The notes below the pieces were generated by a model. That model worked only from the letters and a program-made list of their open reading frames with translations. It was not told the origin of the DNA and searched no databases. Made by a program: the position numbers and the translations under genes. Shown here piece by piece: positions 34,547 to 43,816 of a stretch of DNA of 64,000 nt (positions are counted from its first letter, which is position 1; each line of letters starts with the position of its first letter). The DNA is from Flavobacteriales bacterium (GTDB lineage Bacteria > Bacteroidota > Bacteroidia > Flavobacteriales_D > Parvicellaceae), in contig JAOASC010000026.1 of assembly GCA_025210295.1 (NCBI GenBank), positions 62,001 through 126,000 of the forward strand, written 5' to 3'.

Positions 34547-35872
34547 TTATTTTATTATTAGCTTTTCAATATGTTTTGAGTTTCCATTGTCAAGTAACTC
34601 AACAATATAAATCCCTTTATTGAAGTGGCTAAAGTCCAGTTGTAATGGTTGTTGGTCAGTTTTTGTTAATAATAGTTGTTTACCGAGTAAATCAGAAACT
34701 CTAATTAAAGCATTGTCAAGTTTTTGATCCAATTCGATGTTCACAATAGCATTACTAGGGTTGGGGTATAATTTTATAGCAACATCAGAATACTCATTAA
34801 TTGCAGTAGCGTCAGATAATAAACCAATTCTTTCATTCTCCAAGACACTTCTCATGATTCCAATTTGGTCGTTCGTAAACATGTTCTTACAAGCTTCAGA
34901 AGAATAATCCATATGATTTTCAATTAAATCTGGTAGGTCATTAGGAGAAGGTTGCCCTCCTAAAGAGTCTATGCAAGTGTTTAAGCTGGTGTTACAGTCA
35001 AAGTTACTTTGGGCACCTTGATTTGGAGTGTCGTCGCAACCATCATCAGCGCCACAGCTATTTCCTCCAAAAAATCCACCGCCATCGCCCCAGATGTGTC
35101 TTAAACCAAGATAATGTCCAACTTCATGCGTTGCTGTTCTTCCTCTGAAATCTACATTTCCTCCTCCTCCGTTTGGATCAGGCATAGGATTTGGGTTGTT
35201 GTCTCCTACAGTTCTAAAATCTAAAACAACACCTTCTAAATTAGGGTTGGGAGCTTCTGAGCCTCCTGGCCAATGAGAAAGCCCTGCTGGTGGGTATGCA
35301 TAGCCAAATAAAGCTCCTAATAACCCTCCGTCAATATTACAAACCCAAATATTTAAAAAATATTCAGTGTTCCATGCGTCACTTCCTCCATTAGCAGACT
35401 CTTTTACATTGTCAGGAAGTCCTGTAAATGAAACGGAAAAAGTTTCATTGGTTTGCACGCGTTCAATAGCAACTAAGTTAAATTGAATGTTTGGGTTCCC
35501 TGCAATAGGGTCAAATATTGGACGTAAATTGACGGTGTCAGCATTGGTTCTCCCGTAATCTTCATTAAGTATTTCTATTTGACGTTCAATAATACTATCG
35601 TGAATGTTTTCTTCATTATTCTTCCAAACTACATGTACCACCGTATTGATAGTGTAGGTTTGTCCATTTTTTAAAGCCCCGTTTTTGTTATTGTCGAATA
35701 CTTGTTGTACTTGGTTTTTGTACCCCGGGTACTTTTTCTCCATTAAGTCGAGTACTAACTTGGAATCGTTTACAATTCCATTGTGGTTGTAGTGAAATGG
35801 ATTGAATTGTTGTCCAAAGCCTAAAAGAGAGGTAGTCAAAAAGGCGAAAAAGATACTTGTTTTTTTCATCAT
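34547..35872 (-). CDS. Secreted M43 (pappalysin-type) zinc metalloprotease with T9SS type A sorting domain
   Basis: 441 residues. Signal peptide about 1-20 (ending LGFGQQ). The protease domain has the extended zinc motif HEVGHYLGLRHIWGD (around residues 246-260) and a later MDYSSEACKNMFTNDQ that fits the metzincin Met-turn, both typical of the M43 cytophagalysin/ulilysin group. The last 75 residues (KLYPNPSNAIVNIE onward, ending HIEKLIIK) form a type A T9SS sorting domain, so the enzyme is exported and probably anchored to the surface. Several glycine/asparagine-rich loops (GGGGNVDFRGR) surround the active site and may bind calcium. It stands alone, sharing a terminator with hemN. Confidence 0.92.
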   Translation of the reverse strand: MMKKTSIFFAFLTTSLLGFGQQFNPFHYNHNGIVNDSKLVLDLMEKKYPGYKNQVQQVFDNNKNGALKNGQTYTINTVVHVVWKNNEENIHDSIIERQIEILNEDYGRTNADTVNLRPIFDPIAGNPNIQFNLVAIERVQTNETFSVSFTGLPDNVKESANGGSDAWNTEYFLNIWVCNIDGGLLGALFGYAYPPAGLSHWPGGSEAPNPNLEGVVLDFRTVGDNNPNPMPDPNGGGGNVDFRGRTATHEVGHYLGLRHIWGDGGGFFGGNSCGADDGCDDTPNQGAQSNFDCNTSLNTCIDSLGGQPSPNDLPDLIENHMDYSSEACKNMFTNDQIGIMRSVLENERIGLLSDATAINEYSDVAIKLYPNPSNAIVNIELDQKLDNALIRVSDLLGKQLLLTKTDQQPLQLDFSHFNKGIYIVELLDNGNSKHIEKLIIK

Positions 35873-35907
35873 GGTTTTTATATTATTTGTTTAAATGTTT
35901 ACGGTAA

Positions 35908-36741
35908 TTATACAGCTTTTAAACTTAAGTCCAAATTGTGAACAGAATGTGTTAAAGCTCCTGAAGAGACATAGTCAACGCCACATTCAGCATAGCTTCT
36001 AACTGTTGATAGTTTGATGCCGCCAGATGCTTCCGTTTCGTATTTTCCATCAATTAATTGTACAGCAGTTCTCAAGTCTTCATGTGAAAAGTTGTCCAAC
36101 ATAATACGATCGATACCTCCTATAGCAAGAACTTCTTTTACTTCATTAAGGTTTCTTGTTTCTATTTCAATCTTTAGTTCTAGTTTTTTGTCAGCTAGGT
36201 ATTTTTTTGTTTTAAGAATTGCATTTTTAATTCCTCCAGCAAAATCAATGTGATTGTCTTTGAGCATAATCATATCATACAATCCCATTCTATGATTTTC
36301 TCCTCCACCTATTTTTACGGCCTGTTTCTCCAAAAAACGAATTAAAGGAGTTGTTTTTCTGGTGTCTAGAATTTTAGTTGGTAGTTCGCCAATCTCTATT
36401 ACAAATTTATTGGTTAACGTAGCTATTGCACTCATACGTTGCATAATGTTCAGTACTAATCGTTCTGATCCTAGTAGTTTTTGAGAATACCCCTCTATGT
36501 AAAAAGCAATGTCACCATATTTTACTTGATCACCATCATTAAGTATTTGCTCAAAAACAACAGATTCATCAAAAGCTTTAAACAGCGCTTTAGCGACTTC
36601 AATTCCTGCGATTATACCACCCTCTTTTACCAAAAGCTTAGCTTTTCCACGTGCATCATTAGGAATACAAGCTAATGCAGAATGGTCTCCATCTTTGATG
36701 TCTTCTTCTATGGCTAAGGCCACAAAGTCTTTAATTTCCAT
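35908..36741 (-). CDS. nadC: Nicotinate-nucleotide pyrophosphorylase (quinolinate phosphoribosyltransferase) NadC
   Basis: 277 residues. It makes nicotinate mononucleotide from quinolinate and PRPP in de novo NAD synthesis. Family motifs: ALAIEEDIKDGDHSALACIP, LGSERLVLNIMQRMSAIAT, ILDTRKTTPLIRFLEKQAVK, GGENHRMGLYDMIMLKDNHI, IDRIMLDNF and ASGGIKLSTVRSYAECGVDY. The gene is upstream of the M43 protease gene on the same strand (35-base gap) and is divergent from rlmH. Nothing unusual. Confidence 0.96.
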   Translation of the reverse strand: MEIKDFVALAIEEDIKDGDHSALACIPNDARGKAKLLVKEGGIIAGIEVAKALFKAFDESVVFEQILNDGDQVKYGDIAFYIEGYSQKLLGSERLVLNIMQRMSAIATLTNKFVIEIGELPTKILDTRKTTPLIRFLEKQAVKIGGGENHRMGLYDMIMLKDNHIDFAGGIKNAILKTKKYLADKKLELKIEIETRNLNEVKEVLAIGGIDRIMLDNFSHEDLRTAVQLIDGKYETEASGGIKLSTVRSYAECGVDYVSSGALTHSVHNLDLSLKAV

Positions 36742-36757
36742 GTTAATAGGTTATCGT

Positions 36758-36765
36758 TATATTTG
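36758..36765 (+). promoter_or_regulatory. -7 element for rlmH
   Basis: TATATTTG matches TAnnTTTG and would start transcription near 36772. It overlaps the in-frame TTG at 36763, which therefore cannot be the start of rlmH. No clear -33 element is visible. Confidence 0.45.
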
Positions 36766-36816
36766 CCAAAGTTAATAAAAGTCTTTGATTCTAATTTTTT
36801 GAAAAAAATAAGATGT

Positions 36817-37290
36817 ATGCAAATAAAACTAATTGTTGTTGGAAAAACGAATAAGAAATACCTTATTGAGGGAGAGCTAGAGTATGAAAAAAGACTAAAG
36901 CACTATATTCGATTTGAAGAAGAGGTGATTCCTGAGCTAAAAAAAGCCAAGCATTTATCCGAGTCAGAAATAAAAGAAAAAGAGGGAAAACTTATTTTAA
37001 ACAAATTGAATAATGCTGATTATCTGGTACTATTAGATGAAAATGGGAAAGCATATCACTCCATAGGATTTAGTCAGTTTATTCAAAAACAACTCAATTC
37101 AGGTGTGAGAAAAGTCGTTTTTGTTGTTGGTGGTGCCTATGGTTTTAGCGAAGAAGTATATAGGAGAGCTAATTCAAAAATAGCATTGTCTCCAATGACA
37201 TTTTCTCATCAAATGGTACGACTTTTTTTTAAAGAACAGTTGTATAGAGGGTTTACCATTTTAAAGAATGAACCTTACCATCATAGGTAG
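36817..37290 (+). CDS. rlmH: 23S rRNA (pseudouridine1915-N3)-methyltransferase RlmH
   Basis: 157 residues from the ATG at 36817, the exact usual length of this SPOUT methyltransferase. A longer frame from TTG 36763 adds 18 atypical residues upstream of the family N-terminus MQIKLIVVGKT. RlmH methylates pseudouridine 1915 in helix 69 of 23S rRNA. The knot region FVVGGAYGFSEEVYRRA, then LSPMTFSHQMVRLFFKEQLY and the C-terminal GFTILKNEPYHHR are all as expected. It has its own -7 element and stands alone between nadC and the TonB-type receptor. Confidence 0.96.
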   Translation: MQIKLIVVGKTNKKYLIEGELEYEKRLKHYIRFEEEVIPELKKAKHLSESEIKEKEGKLILNKLNNADYLVLLDENGKAYHSIGFSQFIQKQLNSGVRKVVFVVGGAYGFSEEVYRRANSKIALSPMTFSHQMVRLFFKEQLYRGFTILKNEPYHHR

Positions 37291-37389
37291 TTGGATGTGT
37301 TAATAGGCTCATAATGTGTGGTTTATTTTCTTTGGTTTGATGTAGTTGAAACTTTTTATTGAATAATAGAGGGGAAAAAATGAAACTAT

Positions 37390-37419
37390 TTTGAGGTCTA
37401 AATTATTTTAATAGATTTG
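37390..37419 (+). promoter_or_regulatory. Bacteroidetes-type promoter of the TonB receptor gene
   Basis: TTTG (37390-37393) and TAGATTTG (37412-37419) are 18 bases apart, matching -33 TTTG and -7 TAnnTTTG. The start would be near 37426, about 18 bases before the ATG. This is the best full promoter match in the window. Confidence 0.7.
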
Positions 37420-37443
37420 TATTTCATAAAAATGAAACGCTAA

Positions 37444-39831
37444 ATGAAAAATTATTTAATATTAGGGCTTGTTTTATTGTCGTATACATTGTTTGCTCAA
37501 CAAACGATTAAAGGGACAGTAGTCGATTTAGAGTCTAAGTTTCCACTTCCAGGAGTTAATGTTGTCGTCATTTCAGATACTACTCAATTGTTGGGGGCGG
37601 CAACAGATATGAATGGAAAATTTAAAATAGAAAATGTTTCTTATGGAAGACACCAGGTACAGATTACTTACATGGGCTATACTCCACAAGTAAAAACAGT
37701 TATTGTAAACTCTGCAAAAGAAGTGGTACTCAATGTTTCCATAGAAGAGTCAGCTTTAATGATGGATGAGGTCGTGATAGAGTCAAGTAATGGGAGGGAT
37801 GTAAAAAATGAAATGGCAGTGGTGAGTGCTCAGGTTTTTTCAGTTGAAGAAACCGAGAGATATGCTGGTAGTAGAGGAGATCCAGCGCGTATGGCTAGTA
37901 ATTTTGCTGGTGTTTCAGGGTCTGATGATAGTAGAAATGATATTGTGATTAGGGGGAACTCTCCTCTTGGAGTTTTATATAGAGTGGAAGGAGTGGATAT
38001 TCCTAACCCTAACCACTTCTCAGTATCCGGTTCAACAGGAGGTCCAACAAGTATTATTAATAATAAAATATTGGGCAATAGTGACTTTTTTACAGGGGCT
38101 TTCCCAGCTGAATTTGGAAACAGTACTTCAGGAGTATTTGATCTGAGTTTACGTGCTGGAAATAATGAAAATTATGAGTTTACGGGACAGTTAGGGCTGT
38201 TTGGGACTGAGCTTTTAGCAGAGGGGCCTATTTCAAAAGAAAAAGGCTCGTCATTTCTAATGATGTATCGTTATTCTACTTTAGTCTTTTTTGGGAAGTT
38301 AGGCTTAGATTTAGGGACGTCTGCGATCCCTTATTATCAAGATTTAAACTTTAAATTAAATTTCCCACTAAAAAAAGGAGGGAATGTATCACTTTGGTCA
38401 ATGAGTGGTTTAAGTAATATTGATATTTTAATTAGTGAACAAAAAAATAGAGAAGAATTAGATACTTATGGAGAAAATGATAAAGACCAACATTTTGGTA
38501 CAGGAATGGCTGTTGGAGGAATTACATTTTCTAAACCATTAAATGAGAATACTTATGTTAAGTCTACACTTGCAATGTCGAGAGAACAACAAAAATCCCA
38601 TCACGAATTAGTGCATCGAGTTGTAGCTAATGAAGCAGGAGATTTTAGATTAGATTCAGTGACTAATTATATGAAGTTTACGTTTAATACGACAAAGTTT
38701 ACCAGTTCTTCATTTGTAAATACTAAGGTGGGGAAGAAAGGGGTTTTAAAAGCAGGGTATAATGCCGATTTTTTTATTGCAAACCTACGAGATAGTATCT
38801 TAGATACTGCTAATTATGTATGGAATAAAAGGTGGGATGCTGACGAATCTTTTGCGTTAATTCAGCCTTATGCATCTTATAAATATAAAGCTACAGATAA
38901 TTTGGTCTTTACTGCTGGATTGCATTATTCATATTTTACCTTAAATAATACGGTCTCAGGAATAGAGCCTCGAGGAGGTATGAAATGGACAATAAATGAT
39001 AAAAATGCAATAAGTGCTGGAGTAGGGATACATAGTCAAATCCAACCTGTATATACTTATTACTACATTCTTCCTGGGAATCAAACCCCACACAATACAG
39101 AGATGGGAATGAACAAAAGTTTTCATTCAGTGTTAGGATACACCCGTCAATTATCAAAAAAAATAGGCCTAAAGTTAGAAACTTACTATCAGGAATTGAG
39201 TAATATTCCTGTTGAGGTTAGACCTTCAGCTTTTTCTTTAATTAATGGCGGTAGTGGGTTTTCGAGGTTATTCCCAGATACATTGACTAATAGCGGTACA
39301 GGAAGAAATTACGGTATAGAATTTACTCTTCAGAAATATTTTAGTAATAATTGGTATGCGATGTCCACAGGAGCAATATATGACTCAAAATTTAAAGGAA
39401 GCAATGGAGTAGAGTATAATACTAGTTTTAATAATAATTTTGCGATTAATATCCTTGCTGGAAAAGAGTTTGAACTGTCTAAAAATAGAACTATCGGTTT
39501 AGGAACTAAATTTACTTGGGGAGGAGGAAAAAGATATGGAAATGTAGATATTGCTAAAACAACGTTAACAGGAGATATTATTTTTGAAGATGATAAGTTT
39601 AATGAGTTTCAGTTCCAAGATTATTTACGTTTAGACTTTAAAATTAGTTTTAAGAAGAATGCAAAGAAAGTGACCCATGAGGTAGCATTTGATTTGGTAA
39701 ATGTAACTAATCAACAAAATATTTTGAACTTAACTTATGCGCCATCAGCAAACGAAATAGGAAATGACGCTATTCGTGAAAATTACCAATTAGGATTTTT
39801 ACCAATCTTCTACTATAGAATTGATTTCTAG
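37444..39831 (+). CDS. TonB-dependent receptor with carboxypeptidase-regulatory-like N-terminal domain
   Basis: 795 residues. Signal peptide 1-18 (ending LFAQQ), a CarbopepD_reg-type beta-sandwich (about 20-105, TIKGTVVDLESKFPLPGVNV), then a TonB plug (about 115-235, IVIRGNSPLGVLYRVEGVDI and FGNSTSGVFDLSLR) and an outer-membrane barrel to the end. The C-terminus ends in an aromatic-rich strand (FLPIFYYRIDF), usual for beta-barrel insertion. It has no SusD-like partner, so it is not a classic SusC polysaccharide system. The substrate cannot be told. A TPR-phosphatase gene follows after seven bases, suggesting co-transcription. Confidence 0.93.
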   Translation: MKNYLILGLVLLSYTLFAQQTIKGTVVDLESKFPLPGVNVVVISDTTQLLGAATDMNGKFKIENVSYGRHQVQITYMGYTPQVKTVIVNSAKEVVLNVSIEESALMMDEVVIESSNGRDVKNEMAVVSAQVFSVEETERYAGSRGDPARMASNFAGVSGSDDSRNDIVIRGNSPLGVLYRVEGVDIPNPNHFSVSGSTGGPTSIINNKILGNSDFFTGAFPAEFGNSTSGVFDLSLRAGNNENYEFTGQLGLFGTELLAEGPISKEKGSSFLMMYRYSTLVFFGKLGLDLGTSAIPYYQDLNFKLNFPLKKGGNVSLWSMSGLSNIDILISEQKNREELDTYGENDKDQHFGTGMAVGGITFSKPLNENTYVKSTLAMSREQQKSHHELVHRVVANEAGDFRLDSVTNYMKFTFNTTKFTSSSFVNTKVGKKGVLKAGYNADFFIANLRDSILDTANYVWNKRWDADESFALIQPYASYKYKATDNLVFTAGLHYSYFTLNNTVSGIEPRGGMKWTINDKNAISAGVGIHSQIQPVYTYYYILPGNQTPHNTEMGMNKSFHSVLGYTRQLSKKIGLKLETYYQELSNIPVEVRPSAFSLINGGSGFSRLFPDTLTNSGTGRNYGIEFTLQKYFSNNWYAMSTGAIYDSKFKGSNGVEYNTSFNNNFAINILAGKEFELSKNRTIGLGTKFTWGGGKRYGNVDIAKTTLTGDIIFEDDKFNEFQFQDYLRLDFKISFKKNAKKVTHEVAFDLVNVTNQQNILNLTYAPSANEIGNDAIRENYQLGFLPIFYYRIDF

Positions 39832-39838
39832 TAATTAG

Positions 39839-42043
39839 ATGAAAGTACTTTTTTATATCACACTTTGTTTGATTAGCATTCAGGCTATATTAGGACAAGA
39901 TGTTGGTAAAATTGATAGCTTAAAAACTGTCATACAAAATTCGAGGAATGATTCTGTGGTAGCCAAAGCTCATGAGCAATTAGCTATTGCTTTTTACCCA
40001 ACCATTTTTGATAGTGTACTATTTTATGGAGAGCAAACAATAGTGTTTGTTCAGCAAATAGGAGATAAAGACTCTACCGTTCTTAAGGTGTGTTTACAAA
40101 GCCAAGCAAATGTTTATAATGCAATGGGAAACGTTTGTTATATGTCAGGCGACGTGCTCAAAGCCTTGGAAAATTATCACAATGGACTAGAGTTAAATAA
40201 AAAGCTTTCCAATTTCCAGGCACAAGCAAGTTTAATGAGTAATCTTGCTGCTTTGTATAATAGTTTGGGAGATATAGAACGTTCGCTAGAGTATAATCAT
40301 AAGAGCCTTAAAATTCGAGAACGTTTAGGTGTTCCAAAAGACATTGCGATTAGTCTAAATAATATAGGGGCGCTCTATTCTTCTCAAAAAGAATATAAAA
40401 GTGCCTATGAATTTTATCGTCGAAGTTTAAAAATACGAGATTCTTTAGGCGATCAGAAAGGAGTGTCCAGTGTATACAATAACCTTGGGATCTTAAAAAA
40501 AGAAGAAGGGAAAGAAGAAGAAGCGTTAACCTATTACTTAAAAGCTTTGGCAATTGATGAAGCCATTGAGAATAAAGATGGAATAGTTATATCATTGATC
40601 AATATTGGGAACTATTATAAAGGGCAAGAACGGCTAGATTCTGCAGTTGTCTATTATCAGAAAGGCTTGGAAATAGCCAGAACAATACAATATGTAGAAG
40701 ATGAAGTGCATTGTTTGAATAGTATAGCTTCTATTTTTTTAGAACAAGGAGATTTAACAACGGCTAAAACATTTGGGGAGCAATGTTTTGAAAAGGCAAA
40801 ATATTTAGGGTATCCCTCTTTATTGGAAGACGCCTCGTTATTGCTTTTTAAAATCTACGAAAAAGAGGGGGATGTAAATAATGCCCTGCCAATGCTAAAG
40901 CTCGCCATAAAAATGCAAGACAGTTCTTTTAGTGAAGAAACCCAATACTTGACGATAAAGAATCAGACCCAATATGAATATGAGAAAAAGAAAGAGGTAG
41001 ATAAGGCCGTTTTTGAGCAGCAATTAGCATTAGAAAAAGAAGAGAAAGCAAAACAATTAATCCTCATTGTGGCCATTGTTATTGTATTAGCTTTAGTGGC
41101 GATGTTTTTATTTTATATCTATCGAAGATTGCAAATTACTAAAAGACAAAACGCTCTAATAGAAAAGCAGCGAGCAGCTGTTGAAGCTCAAAAGAAAGAG
41201 TTAGCAGTTGCCCATGAAAAGTTAGCGGAAACCACCAAAGAACTCCATGATTCTATTGATTATGCCGAATTAATTCAACAGGCAGTATTACCGTCTTTAA
41301 AAATAGAGGATTTGACAAAAGAGTCATTTATATATTTTAATCCCAAAGAAAAAGTATCAGGTGATTTTTATTGGATAGAGCAAAAAGATGAGTATCATGG
41401 ATATGCAGTAGCCGATTGTACAGGACATGGAATTCCAGGAGCCTTTATATCTATGGTTGGTACTATTTTATTAAATGAAATTTATAATTCAAAACAAATA
41501 TATGTACCTAATGAGATTTTGGATGAACTAAGCCGTCTGGTTCAATTGACTTTAACAAATAAGGAGGGACATGTCATGAAAGACGGGATGGATATCTCTT
41601 TTGCAGTGTTGGATAATAATACTAAAATGTTGTATTTCTCAGGAGCTAATAATCCCGTATGGATTGTCAGTAAAAACCCGTCCAAACGAATTAATAAAGC
41701 AACAGCAATACCTTTGTCAGACGAGGGAGGGCTCTACTTGTATGAAATTAAAGGAGATAGACAGCCAATAGGAGAGTATGGTGATCGTTCTCAACCTTTT
41801 ACGTTAAACAGTGCACATTTAGAGGATGGAGATGTATTTTATTTATTCTCAGATGGTTTTGTCGATCAATTCGGGGGAGAACGTGGAAAGAAGTTTAAAG
41901 CAAAACCTTTTAGGTCATTCTTGATGTCGATTCATCAACAACCCATGAGAGAACAAGAACAAAGTCTTCATGCTCGTTTTGAAAGCTGGAGAGGTCAACA
42001 AGAGCAGATCGACGATGTCACCGTTATGGGAGTTAGGGTTTAG
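39839..42043 (+). CDS. TPR sensor with membrane helix, coiled coil and SpoIIE/PP2C-type phosphatase domain
   Basis: 734 residues. Signal peptide about 1-20 (LGQD), then six or seven tetratricopeptide repeats (about 65-350; for example ALENYHNGLELNKKL, SLEYNHKSLKIRERLG, AYEFYRRSLKIRDSLG). One transmembrane helix (about 401-423) is followed by a coiled coil (about 430-475) and a SpoIIE-type PP2C serine phosphatase (about 480-734). Metal aspartates lie in VSGDFYWIE, AVADCTGHGIPGAFISM and FSDGFVDQF. The topology suggests a periplasmic TPR sensor controlling a cytoplasmic phosphatase, a plan common in Bacteroidetes and often linked to partner-switching regulation. No anti-sigma partner is encoded nearby. 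Confidence 0.92.
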   Translation: MKVLFYITLCLISIQAILGQDVGKIDSLKTVIQNSRNDSVVAKAHEQLAIAFYPTIFDSVLFYGEQTIVFVQQIGDKDSTVLKVCLQSQANVYNAMGNVCYMSGDVLKALENYHNGLELNKKLSNFQAQASLMSNLAALYNSLGDIERSLEYNHKSLKIRERLGVPKDIAISLNNIGALYSSQKEYKSAYEFYRRSLKIRDSLGDQKGVSSVYNNLGILKKEEGKEEEALTYYLKALAIDEAIENKDGIVISLINIGNYYKGQERLDSAVVYYQKGLEIARTIQYVEDEVHCLNSIASIFLEQGDLTTAKTFGEQCFEKAKYLGYPSLLEDASLLLFKIYEKEGDVNNALPMLKLAIKMQDSSFSEETQYLTIKNQTQYEYEKKKEVDKAVFEQQLALEKEEKAKQLILIVAIVIVLALVAMFLFYIYRRLQITKRQNALIEKQRAAVEAQKKELAVAHEKLAETTKELHDSIDYAELIQQAVLPSLKIEDLTKESFIYFNPKEKVSGDFYWIEQKDEYHGYAVADCTGHGIPGAFISMVGTILLNEIYNSKQIYVPNEILDELSRLVQLTLTNKEGHVMKDGMDISFAVLDNNTKMLYFSGANNPVWIVSKNPSKRINKATAIPLSDEGGLYLYEIKGDRQPIGEYGDRSQPFTLNSAHLEDGDVFYLFSDGFVDQFGGERGKKFKAKPFRSFLMSIHQQPMREQEQSLHARFESWRGQQEQIDDVTVMGVRV

Positions 42044-42095
42044 TCAAAAAGAGTTAACTAATTAGTGGATGAGAGTATAAGTAAATTAGAGTAGA

Positions 42096-42151
42096 GAATA
42101 GAGATCGAAGAATAGAGAACAAAGAATAGAGAACAAAGAATAAAGAGAATA
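42096..42151 (+). repeat. Minisatellite, four 14-bp units
   Basis: GAATAGAGATCGAA (42096-42109), GAATAGAGAACAAA (42110-42123), the same again (42124-42137), and a degenerate GAATAAAGAGAATA (42138-42151). All purines except T and C at fixed positions. It fills part of the 240-base gap between the phosphatase gene and the DUF58 gene. Confidence 0.85.
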
Positions 42152-42283
42152 CTTAGTTGTCAATGTAGAATCATCTCATTCGCTAATTATCTCATTATTT
42201 AAGCCAGTATCTAAAAAAAAAAAACTAAATGAAGACATTCTCGTGATTAATGATTAATTTTCTGCTCGAAAACAAACTATTTA

Positions 42284-43618
42284 ATGTTAAAATTCTTTCG
42301 GCAGTTTTACTTATCAAATCGCTTCTTCCTTTTATGGTTAGGAGTAATAGTCTTGTTTTGTTTAAGTTTTCCTTTTGCTTATTTATTTCCAGTTGCACAA
42401 TTAGCTCTGGTGGGGTTATTAGCAGTGACCTTTTTAGATGTTTTTATTTTATTTTTTAATAAAGCAAAAATAAAAGCTGAGCGAACAGTAAATACCCCCT
42501 TGTCATTAGGAGATGTTAATAATGTGGAGCTTCTTATTGAAAGCAATTATACTATTCCTATTCGACTTAAGGTCATCGACGAAATACCTTATCAGTTTCA
42601 AATTAGAGATTTCGAGAAAAGCATTAGTTTAGGAGGTGGGGAATCTAAGTTATTAAGCTATACTTTGAGACCAACTAAGCGGGGAATGTATCTGTTTCAA
42701 AGTATCAATCTTTTTGTAGCGACAGTATTTGGTTTAGTACAAAGAAGAGTGCAGGTTGAAGCTAGTCAGGAAGTAGCAGTGTATCCCTCGATCTTACAAA
42801 TGAAAAAATATGAGCTGCAATTATTTTCACAAACAGCTGTTTTTCAAGGAATAAAAAAGGTAAGGCGCTTAGGTAATAACAATGAGTTTGAACAAATTAA
42901 AAACTATGTTCAAGGAGATGATTTACGTACAATTAACTGGAAAGCTACTAGTCGAAGAGGAGAGTTGATGGTTAATCAATACCAAGATGAACGGGCACAA
43001 CAAGTATATTGTGTGGTAGATAAAAGTCGTTCTATGCGAATGCCTTTTGAGGGACTATCATTATTAGATCATGCTATCAATGCTAGTTTAGTGTTGTCAA
43101 ATATTATTCTAAAAAAAGGAGATAAGGCTGGCGTTATTACTTTTTCAGATAAATTAGGTTCCAGAGTTACAGCAGAGGGAACAGGCATACAACTGCGAAG
43201 AATTATGGAGGTGTTGTATAAACAGAAAACACGTTATTTAGAATCTAATTATGAAAGTTTGTACTATGGAACCAGAAACATTATTAAAGGAAGAAGCCTG
43301 ATTCTTTTGTTTACCAACTTTGAAAGTCATTATGCTTTGGAACGTAATCTAACGTTGTTAAGGAAAATGAGTCAACAACATTTATTGGTCGTTATATTTT
43401 TCGAAAATACTGAAATTGTTGATGTAGCCAATCAACAAAGTAAAAATGTAAAAGATATATATGTGAAGACAATGGCTGGAAAGTTTGCGTTAGAAAAGAA
43501 AAAAATGATTCAAGAACTTAATCGTCATGGAATTCAGAGTATTTTAACGAAGCCGGAAGATTTAACAGTCAATACAATTAATAAATACCTAGAAATTAAA
43601 TCTAGAGGAATGTTGTAA
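42284..43618 (+). CDS. DUF58-domain protein (possible MoxR-associated vWA-like)
   Basis: 444 residues. Two N-terminal membrane helices (about 15-60), a beta-rich domain, then the DUF58 signature GDDLRTINWKATSRRGELMV followed by a degenerate von Willebrand A-like core: CVVDKSRSMRMPFEGLSLLD keeps the DxSxS-type metal site as DKSRS. DUF58 proteins usually work with MoxR AAA ATPases in envelope stress or chaperone roles (RavA/ViaA-like). Here no MoxR gene is adjacent in the window, which is unusual. The gene is flanked on both sides by short tandem repeats (42096-42151 and 43775-43806). Confidence 0.88.
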   Translation: MLKFFRQFYLSNRFFLLWLGVIVLFCLSFPFAYLFPVAQLALVGLLAVTFLDVFILFFNKAKIKAERTVNTPLSLGDVNNVELLIESNYTIPIRLKVIDEIPYQFQIRDFEKSISLGGGESKLLSYTLRPTKRGMYLFQSINLFVATVFGLVQRRVQVEASQEVAVYPSILQMKKYELQLFSQTAVFQGIKKVRRLGNNNEFEQIKNYVQGDDLRTINWKATSRRGELMVNQYQDERAQQVYCVVDKSRSMRMPFEGLSLLDHAINASLVLSNIILKKGDKAGVITFSDKLGSRVTAEGTGIQLRRIMEVLYKQKTRYLESNYESLYYGTRNIIKGRSLILLFTNFESHYALERNLTLLRKMSQQHLLVVIFFENTEIVDVANQQSKNVKDIYVKTMAGKFALEKKKMIQELNRHGIQSILTKPEDLTVNTINKYLEIKSRGML

Positions 43619-43774
43619 TAACATTATGAGAGCTTTTGTTCACCTCGTTTTACTATAACTCGCTTTCTGTACCTTTTTTATCGTAATATATCACTATAAT
43701 TCGGTAAGTCTTGATGAGGTTTTTACGTTGTTATTGTTTGGATGCCCTTTATTGTTTGTTTAGTCCCATAAAGT

Positions 43775-43806
43775 CCCCCATTCCATTATTGTATCATTCC
43801 ATCATT
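43775..43806. repeat. Short tandem repeat, four degenerate 8-bp units
   Basis: CCCCCATT, CCATTATT, GTATCATT and CCATCATT in succession, each ending ATT with matching positions; on the minus strand the unit is AATGATGG-like. It lies in the 198-base gap between the convergent DUF58 and YhhN genes. Nothing else is seen in that gap. Confidence 0.6.
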
Positions 43807-43816
43807 ACCTCCCTAT

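Noticed and set aside
36763-36816. TTG-started N-terminal extension of rlmH
   Set aside because: It overlaps the -7 element and adds residues absent from the 157-residue family standard.
42250-42459. 69-codon frame starting upstream of the DUF58 gene
   Set aside because: It runs out of phase over the DUF58 start, which carries the expected membrane helices and family motifs.
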